In this document: positions 1 to 5,195 of the stretch, piece after piece
How positions within the stretch are numbered: position 1 is the stretch's first letter
How the letters are laid out: each line of letters begins with the position of its first letter
DNA from: Beijerinckiaceae bacterium
GTDB taxonomy: Bacteria; Pseudomonadota; Alphaproteobacteria; Rhizobiales; Beijerinckiaceae
DNA: 7,238 nt
Direction: 5' to 3'
NCBI GenBank assembly: GCA_947380915.1
Contig: CANCSY010000158.1
Location: 1-7,238, forward strand
Notes under the pieces: model-generated
Databases searched by the model: none
Seen by the model: the letters and a program-made list of their open reading frames with translations, nothing else
What the model was told of the DNA's origin: nothing
Position numbers and translations under genes: made by a program

Positions 1-2
1 GA

Positions 3-839
3 GTTCGCCAAAACCTTCCCGCGTCGGGGGACGGCGCTGCGCAACCCCACCAGCTACGCACCGTCCCCCGCCGCTACACCCGCCCTCCGGGGCAAACCAA
101 ACCTCCCGAACGAACTTCAGAGTGGATAAAAGTTGGGGGCAAGGTCAGCATATCCTGCTCGGGGCCGGAACTGGCGCAATTCGCCACGCCAAAGCCGGGC
201 GGGCATATCAAACTGTTCTTCCCGCCCTCCGGCGTGGTCTGGCCTTCCGCCGATCCCGACATCCCCCGCCCACCCTCGCGCACCTATACGCCGCGCCGGT
301 TCGATCCCGCGCAGAACCGGCTGGAAATCGAGTTCGTGCGTCACGGAGAGGGCCTGGCCTCGACCTGGGCCGAGCGGGCGCGGATCGGGGAGCGCATGCT
401 GATCGGCGGCCCGGGCGGTGGCTATGTTCCGCCGGAGGACCTGCGCAGCATCGTCATCATCGCAGATGAATCGGCCATGCCGGGCGCGGGCATGGTGCTG
501 GAGGCGCTTGCGCCGGGTTGTTCCGTGCAGGTCATCTGCGAAGTCGCAGGGGCCGCCGAGGAACGCACATTGAGCCCCATCATGGCCTGCCAGCCCCTCT
601 GGCTGCATCGCAAGGACAAGACGACCCTGCCCGGCGCCCTGTTGGAAGAGGCGGTCCGCGCCATGCCCGCCCCATCAAGCGACACCTTCTGGTGGGTGGC
701 CTGTGAAGCCGCCGCCATGCGGCGCATCCGCGATATGCTCATCACGCAGCATGGCGTCGAGCGGGCCCGCCTGCACATGCGCGGCTACTGGAAATTCGGC
801 GAGGCCAACCATCCCGATCACGATTACGGGGCGGATTGA
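3..839 (+). CDS. Siderophore-interacting FAD/NAD(P)H reductase, 5' end unresolved
   Basis: This encodes the C-terminal three quarters or more of a siderophore-interacting protein (ViuB/YqjH-type ferric-siderophore reductase). Such cytoplasmic flavoproteins use NAD(P)H to reduce imported ferric chelates and release iron. Visible family marks are the end of the FAD-barrel strand (GPELAQF, from about 162), HIKLFFP (from about 204), VVWP followed by the flavin-binding box RTYTPR (279-296), a glycine-rich GGPGGGYVPPED turn, the NAD-domain ADESAMPGAG segment, and the typical acidic tail GEANHPDHDYGAD. The frame is open to the left edge, but no ATG, GTG or TTG occurs in it before a GTG at 234, which lies inside the conserved domain and cannot be the true start. 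The residues before about 132 do not look like a family N-terminus, so the gene may begin outside the window or be damaged at its 5' end. It stops 32 bases before the GST-like gene and may be co-transcribed with it. Confidence 0.8.
   Translation, partial: VRQNLPASGDGAAQPHQLRTVPRRYTRPPGQTKPPERTSEWIKVGGKVSISCSGPELAQFATPKPGGHIKLFFPPSGVVWPSADPDIPRPPSRTYTPRRFDPAQNRLEIEFVRHGEGLASTWAERARIGERMLIGGPGGGYVPPEDLRSIVIIADESAMPGAGMVLEALAPGCSVQVICEVAGAAEERTLSPIMACQPLWLHRKDKTTLPGALLEEAVRAMPAPSSDTFWWVACEAAAMRRIRDMLITQHGVERARLHMRGYWKFGEANHPDHDYGAD
25..70. repeat. GC-rich inverted repeat (hairpin)
   Basis: CGGGGGACGG at 25-34 is matched perfectly by CCGTCCCCCG at 61-70. Inside it, TGCG (38-41) can also pair with CGCA (57-60), giving a long interrupted stem. 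There is no T-run on the right flank, so it is not a classical terminator. It may be an intergenic palindrome just before, or interrupting, the siderophore reductase gene. Confidence 0.5.
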
Positions 840-857
840 AAGGCCATAAAAAAGAAC

Positions 858-864
858 GAGAGGA
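858..864 (+). promoter_or_regulatory. Ribosome binding site that fixes the GST start
   Basis: GAGAGGA lies seven bases before the ATG at 872. It argues against the longer reading that starts with a TTG at 836, overlaps the end of the preceding gene and would add a twelve-residue lysine- and glutamate-rich leader not expected ahead of a thioredoxin fold. Confidence 0.7.
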
Positions 865-871
865 AACATCC

Positions 872-1675
872 ATGCTCACCCTCTACCACGGCGCCACCGC
901 CGTCTGCGCAGCCAAGGTGCGAGTCACCCTTGCCGAGAAAGGCGCGGACTACGACAGCCGCCCCGTGAATTTACAAACCGGCGAGCAATTCGATCCCGAA
1001 TATATGAAGCTCAATCCCAACGCCGTGGTGCCCACCATCGTGCATGAGGGGAATGTGCTGATCGAGTCCACGGTCATCAATGAATATATCGATGACGTCC
1101 TGCCCGGCCCGGCGCTACGCCCCGCCGACCCCTATGGCCGCGCGCGGGTGCGCCTGTGGACCAAGCGCGAGGATACGATCCACGACGCCATCAACACCAT
1201 GACCGCGGCGATCCTGTTTCGCGCGGAACTGCTGCAAAAGCCCCCCGAGGAGCGCCGCAAGCGTTATGAGAAAATGCCTGATCCGGCCAAACGCGCGAAG
1301 TGGGAGGAGATCATCGAAAAGGGCCTCGCCTCTCCCCTGGTCGATGAGGCGCTGGGGCGTTTCGCCAAACTTTTCCGCGATATGGAGAAGGCGCTCGCTA
1401 ACGGGCCATGGCTCACGGGCGAGGCTTTCACCTTGGCCGACATCGGCCTGATCTCGTTTTTCTACCGGCTGGAAATGCTGGCTTGCGCGGGAATGTGGAC
1501 CCAGCACTTTGCGCATGTGACCGACTGGTTCGAACGGTGCAAGGCGCGCCCCAGTTTCAGGACGGCCATCGCGGATCATATCCCGCCGCCCGCCGTGGCG
1601 AGCTACCGGCTGCATTCGACGCCCCTGCGAGAACAAGTCGAGGCGCGCTTCAACCAGACCTTGCAGATCGGATGA
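872..1675 (+). CDS. Glutathione S-transferase family protein, LigF/beta-etherase-like
   Basis: This is a 267-residue cytosolic glutathione S-transferase. The N-terminal thioredoxin fold (about 1-80) starts MLTLYHG and carries the cis-proline in VVPTIV (Pro54) and the glutathione-binding EST (65-67). The helical C-terminal domain contains the N-capping box TLADIGL with Asp190. The stretch ESTVINEY...LRPADPYGRA and the overall length resemble LigF-type beta-aryl-ether-cleaving GSTs of lignin degraders, from memory of the family. No serine sits at the usual catalytic place; Cys12 is in the position of the beta-class cysteine, so chemistry may be thiol-based. It could equally be a stress-related or maleylacetoacetate-isomerase-like GST. 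It follows the siderophore reductase by 32 bases and ends before a hairpin shared with a convergent gene. Family is sure; substrate is unknown. Confidence 0.9.
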   Translation: MLTLYHGATAVCAAKVRVTLAEKGADYDSRPVNLQTGEQFDPEYMKLNPNAVVPTIVHEGNVLIESTVINEYIDDVLPGPALRPADPYGRARVRLWTKREDTIHDAINTMTAAILFRAELLQKPPEERRKRYEKMPDPAKRAKWEEIIEKGLASPLVDEALGRFAKLFRDMEKALANGPWLTGEAFTLADIGLISFFYRLEMLACAGMWTQHFAHVTDWFERCKARPSFRTAIADHIPPPAVASYRLHSTPLREQVEARFNQTLQIG

Positions 1676-1683
1676 CGAGAAAC

Positions 1684-1708
1684 CGGCGCGGGTTAAGCCC
1701 CCGCGCCG
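1684..1708. terminator. Putative bidirectional terminator between convergent genes
   Basis: A perfect nine-base-pair stem (CGGCGCGGG at 1684-1692, CCCGCGCCG at 1700-1708) with a seven-base loop lies in the 47-base gap between the GST stop codon and the stop codon of the minus-strand gene. Read on the minus strand the stem is followed by GTTTCTC, a short T-rich tail; on the plus strand the tail is CCTTCG. Position and symmetry suggest it ends transcription from both sides, probably more efficiently for the minus strand. Confidence 0.6.
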
Positions 1709-1722
1709 CCTTCGTGATTGGA

Positions 1723-2016
1723 TCAATTCGCGTTGCTGGTGCAGCGCCCGTCGGCAATCTTGAAATAGATGGGATCACAGGGAAGGTTGTCGTGGTTGCA
1801 CATCCTGATGCAGCCGCCCCAGGGGTCAGGCCAGGCGTAGCGATCCACATATCCGCCGGTGGCGAGGCCCTGATAGAGCATCGGGCCATCGTGGGTGTGA
1901 TAGCCAACCTGACCCTGCCGATAATAGTGTCGGTAATGCCCGGCCATGGCTGGCGCGGCGGCGGCCAGCAAGGCTGAAGCCGCGATGCCGGCGGCGAGGA
2001 TTTTCCTGATCGTCAT
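1723..2016 (-). CDS. Small exported cysteine-containing protein of unknown function
   Basis: This is a 97-residue protein on the minus strand. MTIRK followed by an alanine/leucine-rich core and APAMA is a clear Sec signal peptide, with probable cleavage after Ala25. The mature chain of about 72 residues opens with a His/Tyr-rich stretch (GHYRHYYRQG), then has aromatic residues and glycines. It ends in a cysteine segment with Cys69, Cys73, Cys80 and Cys92, which could form two disulfides in the periplasm. A good ribosome site, AGGAG (plus-strand 2023-2027), lies six bases before the ATG and supports the start. It is transcribed away from the DapA-like gene and converges on the GST gene. No family with a known role is recognised. 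The His/Tyr-rich front might bind metal, but that is speculation. That the gene is real is well supported by signal peptide, ribosome site and flanking terminator. Confidence 0.8.
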   Translation of the reverse strand: MTIRKILAAGIAASALLAAAAPAMAGHYRHYYRQGQVGYHTHDGPMLYQGLATGGYVDRYAWPDPWGGCIRMCNHDNLPCDPIYFKIADGRCTSNAN

Positions 2017-2125
2017 GGTTCTCTCCTGTCGAGAAGACGCCCTGTCCGCATCGCCGCGACGCCTTCAATCGGCGGCGCCCTGCGCGCAGCAGACGGACCC
2101 ATGCGACAAGTCCTCTACCGCCTTT

Positions 2126-2148
2126 GGGTTCCCGGCTCGGGATCACCC
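2126..2148. promoter_or_regulatory. Imperfect palindrome, candidate operator/promoter region of the catabolic genes
   Basis: Inner arms TCCCG (2130-2134) and CGGGA (2138-2142) around GCT are flanked by GGGT (2126-2129) and ACCC (2145-2148), with a two-base offset on the right. The palindrome sits 62 bases before the DapA-like start, in the 193-base divergent spacer 2017-2209. A weak sigma-70-like pair overlaps it (TTGGGT at 2124, CATATT at 2148, 18-base spacing). This arrangement would suit a transcription-factor site, but no regulator gene is in the window. Nothing else was recognised in the spacer apart from the two ribosome sites. Confidence 0.3.
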
Positions 2149-2209
2149 ATATTTACGAGGGCGCCCGACTGGCGTAGGCATGTTGCATCCGTGATTTGAG
2201 GAGCTTGCC

Positions 2210-3169
2210 ATGATCTTCCGCCGCAACGAGGCCAAGGAATGGGCGCGCGAGAACATGCGCGGCGTCTGGGCCGCCGCTCTCACCCCCTTCACGCCCGGAA
2301 GCCTCGCTATCGACGAAGCGGCGGTGCGCCGCAACTTCCGCCACTGGATCGAGGATCTGGGCATCGAGGGCTTCTTCGTGGCGGGCAAGCAGGGCGAGTT
2401 CTTCTCCATGACGCTGGAGGAGCGCAAGCGCATCTTCGAGATCACGCTGGAGGAGACCCAGGGCAAGGCCGGGTCCATCATGTCCTGTTCGGACCAGAAC
2501 ATGGAGACGGTGATCGAGCTGGCCAGACACGCCGAAAAGATCGGCGCGACCTCCATCGTGGTGCATGCGCCGGTGCTGCATTTCACCCATCGGCAGGACG
2601 AGACGCTCTACCAGTATTACAAGACCATCAGCGAGGAGGTGGGCCTGGCCATCGCGCTATGGAGCCATCCGGACTCCGGCTATCTCATGAGCCCCGAGCT
2701 TTGCGCGCGCATCGCCGAATTGCCCAATATCGTGGCGATCAAATATTCGGTGCCGCGCGAGATGTATGTGCGCCTGACCGAAATGGCCGGAGACAAGATC
2801 ATCGTCTCGACCTCCAGCGAAGAGGAATGGTTCGACAATATCGTGGAGCTGGATTGGCGGCTCTATCTGTGCTCAAGCCCGCCCTATCTGCTGCAGACCA
2901 AGGTGGACCGGCGCATGCGCGACTACACGGATCTCGCCTTCGCGGGCAAGGTCGCGGAGGCCAGGGTCATCCGCGACAGCCTCGATCCCGTGCGCAAGGC
3001 CCTCGCCTCCACACGCCCGCCTGAAAAGCCCCATGCCCATCCCAAATACTGGCAGGAGCTGCTGGGCCAGGCGGGCGGCCCGGTGCGTCGTCCCATGCTC
3101 GATCTGACCGAGGCCGAGAAGGCCACGACCCGCGTCGCCTTCGAGGCCTGCGGGCTGAAACTGCCCTGA
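2210..3169 (+). CDS. DapA/N-acetylneuraminate lyase family protein with a non-canonical active site
   Basis: This is a 319-residue TIM-barrel class I aldolase/lyase, a little longer than DapA (about 292). Family marks are the entry strand GVWAAALTPFT (18-28), the glycine loop AGKQGEFF (58-65, GTTGE in DapA), and the Schiff-base strand NIVAIKYS with Lys178. Compared with DapA, the two loop threonines are Lys60-Gln61, the YNVP tyrosine is replaced in LWSHP (Trp151), and the PYY motif reads PVL. So the synthase proton relay is absent and lysine synthesis is unlikely. A lyase, hydratase-aldolase or decarboxylase acting on a 2-oxo acid is more plausible; related aromatic-pathway members are the hydratase-aldolases such as NahE. 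GAGGAG at 2198-2203 supports the start. The dioxygenase gene begins 11 bases after the stop, so the two are almost surely one operon and probably one pathway. Family is sure; reaction is not. Confidence 0.9.
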   Translation: MIFRRNEAKEWARENMRGVWAAALTPFTPGSLAIDEAAVRRNFRHWIEDLGIEGFFVAGKQGEFFSMTLEERKRIFEITLEETQGKAGSIMSCSDQNMETVIELARHAEKIGATSIVVHAPVLHFTHRQDETLYQYYKTISEEVGLAIALWSHPDSGYLMSPELCARIAELPNIVAIKYSVPREMYVRLTEMAGDKIIVSTSSEEEWFDNIVELDWRLYLCSSPPYLLQTKVDRRMRDYTDLAFAGKVAEARVIRDSLDPVRKALASTRPPEKPHAHPKYWQELLGQAGGPVRRPMLDLTEAEKATTRVAFEACGLKLP

Positions 3170-3180
3170 GGGAGAGAGCC

Positions 3181-3720
3181 ATGCGCAAGCCGTTCAGCTT
3201 TCAAGCCTGGATCGCCGAGAACCAGCATCTGCTGAAGCCCCCCGTCGGCAACAAGATCCTGTTTCCCGACCATGACGGGCTCATCGTGCAGGTGGTGGGC
3301 GGGCCGAACCAGCGGGTCGATTTCCACGACGATCCCGTGGAGGAGTTCTTCCACCAGTTCAAGGGCGACATGATCCTGAAGGTGGTGGATCGCGGCCAGC
3401 ACGAGGACATCCGCATCCGCGAGGGCGACGTGTTCCTGCTGCCCCCCCATATGCGCCATTCGCCCCAGCGGCCCGTGCCCGGCTCCATTGGCCTCGTGAT
3501 CGAAAGCCCGCGCCAGCCCGGCATGAAAGACGGATTCGAATGGTTCTGCATGAACTGCAAGGGACTGGTGCATCGCATCGAGGTCGCCGTCACGGATATC
3601 GTGAAGGACCTGCCGCCGCTTTATGAGCAGTTCTATTCAGACCCCAAGGCGCGCACCTGCCGGGAATGCGGCGCGGTGCATCCGGGCAAGGTTCCCCCAC
3701 CCGGCTGGGTGACCATGTGA
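3181..3720 (+). CDS. nbaC: 3-hydroxyanthranilate 3,4-dioxygenase-type ring-cleaving cupin
   Basis: This 179-residue cupin is of the bacterial 3-hydroxyanthranilate 3,4-dioxygenase type, which opens the ring with O2 to 2-amino-3-carboxymuconate 6-semialdehyde. By recalled alignment to the Cupriavidus enzyme, all key residues are present with a constant offset of two. The catalytic Fe(II) ligands are His49, Glu55 and His93. Substrate-binding residues are Arg45, Arg97 and Glu108. A rubredoxin-like second iron site is formed by Cys123, Cys126, Cys160 and Cys163. The signature EGDVFLLPP...RHSPQRP is intact, and GGGAGAG supports the start. It lies between a DapA-like lyase and a HAAT importer, whereas nba and kynurenine-type clusters pair it with a decarboxylase and a dehydrogenase. 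A related substrate such as 4-amino-3-hydroxybenzoate (AhdA-type enzymes are homologous) is possible. Enzyme family is very sure, exact substrate moderately. Confidence 0.93.
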   Translation: MRKPFSFQAWIAENQHLLKPPVGNKILFPDHDGLIVQVVGGPNQRVDFHDDPVEEFFHQFKGDMILKVVDRGQHEDIRIREGDVFLLPPHMRHSPQRPVPGSIGLVIESPRQPGMKDGFEWFCMNCKGLVHRIEVAVTDIVKDLPPLYEQFYSDPKARTCRECGAVHPGKVPPPGWVTM

Positions 3721-3735
3721 CATCGAAAGCCCTGT

Positions 3736-3763
3736 TTGCGCTTGGCTCCAGCTTGCCTATGAT
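3736..3763 (+). promoter_or_regulatory. Candidate sigma-70-like promoter of the transporter genes
   Basis: TATGAT at 3758-3763 matches the -10 consensus at five of six bases. TTGCGC at 3736-3741 is a weak -35 box 16 bases upstream. It lies in the 92-base gap between the dioxygenase stop and the binding-protein start, about 50 bases before that start. It would let the importer be expressed separately from, or in addition to, the upstream enzymes. Confidence 0.4.
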
Positions 3764-3801
3764 AGGGGCAGATCGGGCCGCAGCGCTCCGTTTCACTGAG
3801 T

Positions 3802-3806
3802 GGGAG
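3802..3806 (+). promoter_or_regulatory. Ribosome binding site that decides the binding-protein start
   Basis: GGGAG is six bases before the ATG at 3813 and directly abuts the alternative ATG at 3807. It therefore favours 3813, giving MRLKTLALA as the start of the signal peptide. Confidence 0.55.
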
Positions 3807-3812
3807 ATGAAA

Positions 3813-4982
3813 ATGCGTTTGAAGACCCTCGCGCTCGCCAGCGCAGCCATGTTCACCCTGAGCGCCGGCGCCTATGCCCAGCAAGCCCCTGTGAAACTGG
3901 GCATCCTGACCACCCTCACCACACCTGGCGGGTATCTGGGCGAGGACGTGCGCGACGCCATCCTGCTCGCCATCGAAGAAGAGGGCGGCAAGCTCGGCGG
4001 CGTTCCCGTTCAGACTCTGGTTGAAGATGACAAGCTAAAGCCCGGAGATGGAAAGCAAATCATCGAGAAATGGATGGAGACCGACAAGGTGAAGCTCTTC
4101 ACCGGCATCATCTTCTCCAACGTGGCCATCGCCACGGTGCCCACCATTCTGGAAGGCGGCGGCATCTTCGTGAGCCCCAATGCGGGCCCCTCCAATTTCG
4201 CGGGCAAGGCCTGTCACAAGAACTACTATGTGACGAGCTGGCAGAACGACAATCTGCATGAATCCGCTGGCGCCCTGGCCAAGAAGCTCGGCTACAAGAA
4301 GATGGTGCTGCTGGCGCCCAACTATCCCGCCGGCAAGGACGCGCTGACAGGCTTCAAGCGCATGTATGGCGGCGATGTCGTCGAGGAGATCTTCACCGGC
4401 CTCGACCAGACCGATTTCTCCGCCGAAATGGCGCGCATCCGCGCCGCCAAGCCTGACGCGGTCTTCCAGTTCCATCCGGGCGGCCAGGGCATCGCCTTTG
4501 TGAAGCAGTGGGCCCAGTCGGGCCTGAAGGACCAGATCGCCATGGTCGTCGCCTCGCCTTCGCTCGAGCAGAAGATCGCCGCCGTGACCGGCGAGGCCGC
4601 CATCGGCATCGCGGGCACGACCCACTGGAACACCGACTTCCCGAACGCCGAGAGCCAGGCCTTCGTGAAGGGCTTCATGGCGAAATACAACCGCGTCCCC
4701 ACCGTCTACGCCAGCCAGGGCTATGACACCGCCAAGCTCATCGGCGCCGCCCTCAAGGCCACCGGCGGCAAGCTCGACGACGACGCCTTCCGCGCCGCCA
4801 TGCTCAAGGCCGACGTGAAGCTGACGCGCGGCGCCTTCAAGTTCAACAACAACCAGCACCCGATCCAGGACTGGTATGAGGTGAAGGCCGTGAAGGGCGC
4901 CGATGGCAAGGTGGCTCTGGAGACCGTGGGCAAGGTGCTTGAGGCCCACAAGGACGCCTATGCCCAGGACTGCAAGCTCTGA
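3813..4982 (+). CDS. HAAT-family ABC transporter substrate-binding protein (LivK-like)
   Basis: This is a 389-residue periplasmic solute receptor of the Peripla_BP_6 (Leu/Ile/Val-binding) fold. A Sec signal peptide (MRLKTLALA...AYA) is probably cleaved after Ala22, leaving QQAPVKLGIL, the usual first beta strand. Lobe features include TPGGYLGEDVRDAILLAIEE (about 37-56), FSNVAIATVPTIL, SPNAGPSNFAGKAC and the hinge-side ASQGYDTAKLIG. Cys134 and Cys387 are the only cysteines in the mature chain and could pair. It carries no lipobox. In this family, members next to aromatic catabolic genes bind aromatic acids (CouP of Rhodopseudomonas palustris binds p-coumarate), and the dioxygenase just upstream suggests an aminohydroxy-aromatic ligand rather than leucine. 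An in-frame extension upstream to 3666 would overlap the dioxygenase and hide the signal peptide, so it was not used. A 213-base gap with palindromes separates it from the permease gene. Confidence 0.93.
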   Translation: MRLKTLALASAAMFTLSAGAYAQQAPVKLGILTTLTTPGGYLGEDVRDAILLAIEEEGGKLGGVPVQTLVEDDKLKPGDGKQIIEKWMETDKVKLFTGIIFSNVAIATVPTILEGGGIFVSPNAGPSNFAGKACHKNYYVTSWQNDNLHESAGALAKKLGYKKMVLLAPNYPAGKDALTGFKRMYGGDVVEEIFTGLDQTDFSAEMARIRAAKPDAVFQFHPGGQGIAFVKQWAQSGLKDQIAMVVASPSLEQKIAAVTGEAAIGIAGTTHWNTDFPNAESQAFVKGFMAKYNRVPTVYASQGYDTAKLIGAALKATGGKLDDDAFRAAMLKADVKLTRGAFKFNNNQHPIQDWYEVKAVKGADGKVALETVGKVLEAHKDAYAQDCKL

Positions 4983-5024
4983 GGCTCCAGCAGTCCGAAT
5001 GATTTGAACGAAACGCCAGCCGGT

Positions 5025-5168
5025 CCCCTCCCCCTCGTGGGGAGGGGTGCGGGGTGGGGGGCGTGACATCTCGGGCGTTAGCGCCTTGGCGACCGCGCCA
5101 GCGATCAGCATTCCCCGACCCCCACCCCGTCCGCTGACGCGGCCGACCCTCCCCACAGGGGGGAGGGT
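5025..5168. repeat. Nested GC-rich palindromic intergenic element
   Basis: Two mirror-image halves frame this element. The left hairpin is CCCCTCCCC (5025-5033) with GGGGAGGGG (5039-5047). The right hairpin is ACCCTCCCC (5146-5154) with GGGGAGGGT (5160-5168). A long-range stem pairs GGGGTGGGGG (5051-5060) perfectly with CCCCCACCCC (5119-5128). A small internal stem, TGGCG/CGCCA, sits near 5087-5100. The layout is that of a dispersed palindromic repeat of the sort common between alphaproteobacterial genes, judged from memory. It occupies most of the gap between the binding-protein stop (4982) and the permease gene and ends one base before an in-frame ATG at 5169. It may attenuate transcription or stabilise the upstream mRNA, so that the receptor is made in excess of the membrane parts. 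Confidence 0.75.
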
Positions 5169-5195
5169 ATGAAAAGCAGGCCTCCGGACCTCACC

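Noticed and set aside
836..871. TTG start for the GST overlapping the siderophore reductase stop
   Set aside because: A clear ribosome site precedes ATG 872, and the thioredoxin fold begins there; the extension is not family-like.
1115..1726. Minus-strand open frame across the GST gene
   Set aside because: It lies opposite a well-supported GST, crosses the terminator hairpin, and gives an Arg/Gly-rich product without any family motif.
2153..2590. Minus-strand open frames opposite the start of the DapA-like gene
   Set aside because: The plus strand has the ribosome site and conserved TIM-barrel motifs here; the minus readings are compositionally biased shadows.
2210..3169. Annotation as dapA (4-hydroxy-tetrahydrodipicolinate synthase)
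   Set aside because: The tyrosines and threonines of the DapA proton relay are absent, and the operon context is aromatic catabolism and transport.
3666..3812. Upstream GTG start for the binding protein
   Set aside because: It would overlap the dioxygenase C-terminus and place 49 residues before a textbook signal peptide.
4035..5156. Long minus-strand open frame (373 codons) opposite the binding-protein gene
   Set aside because: It is an antisense shadow of a GC-rich gene with clear signal peptide and family motifs. Its product is a low-complexity His/Gly/Leu/Ala-rich chain with no recognisable domain, and it runs into the palindromic repeat.
5025..5168. CRISPR array or insertion-sequence ends
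   Set aside because: There are no evenly spaced direct repeats or spacers and no transposase. The symmetry is inverted and internal, fitting a palindromic intergenic element.
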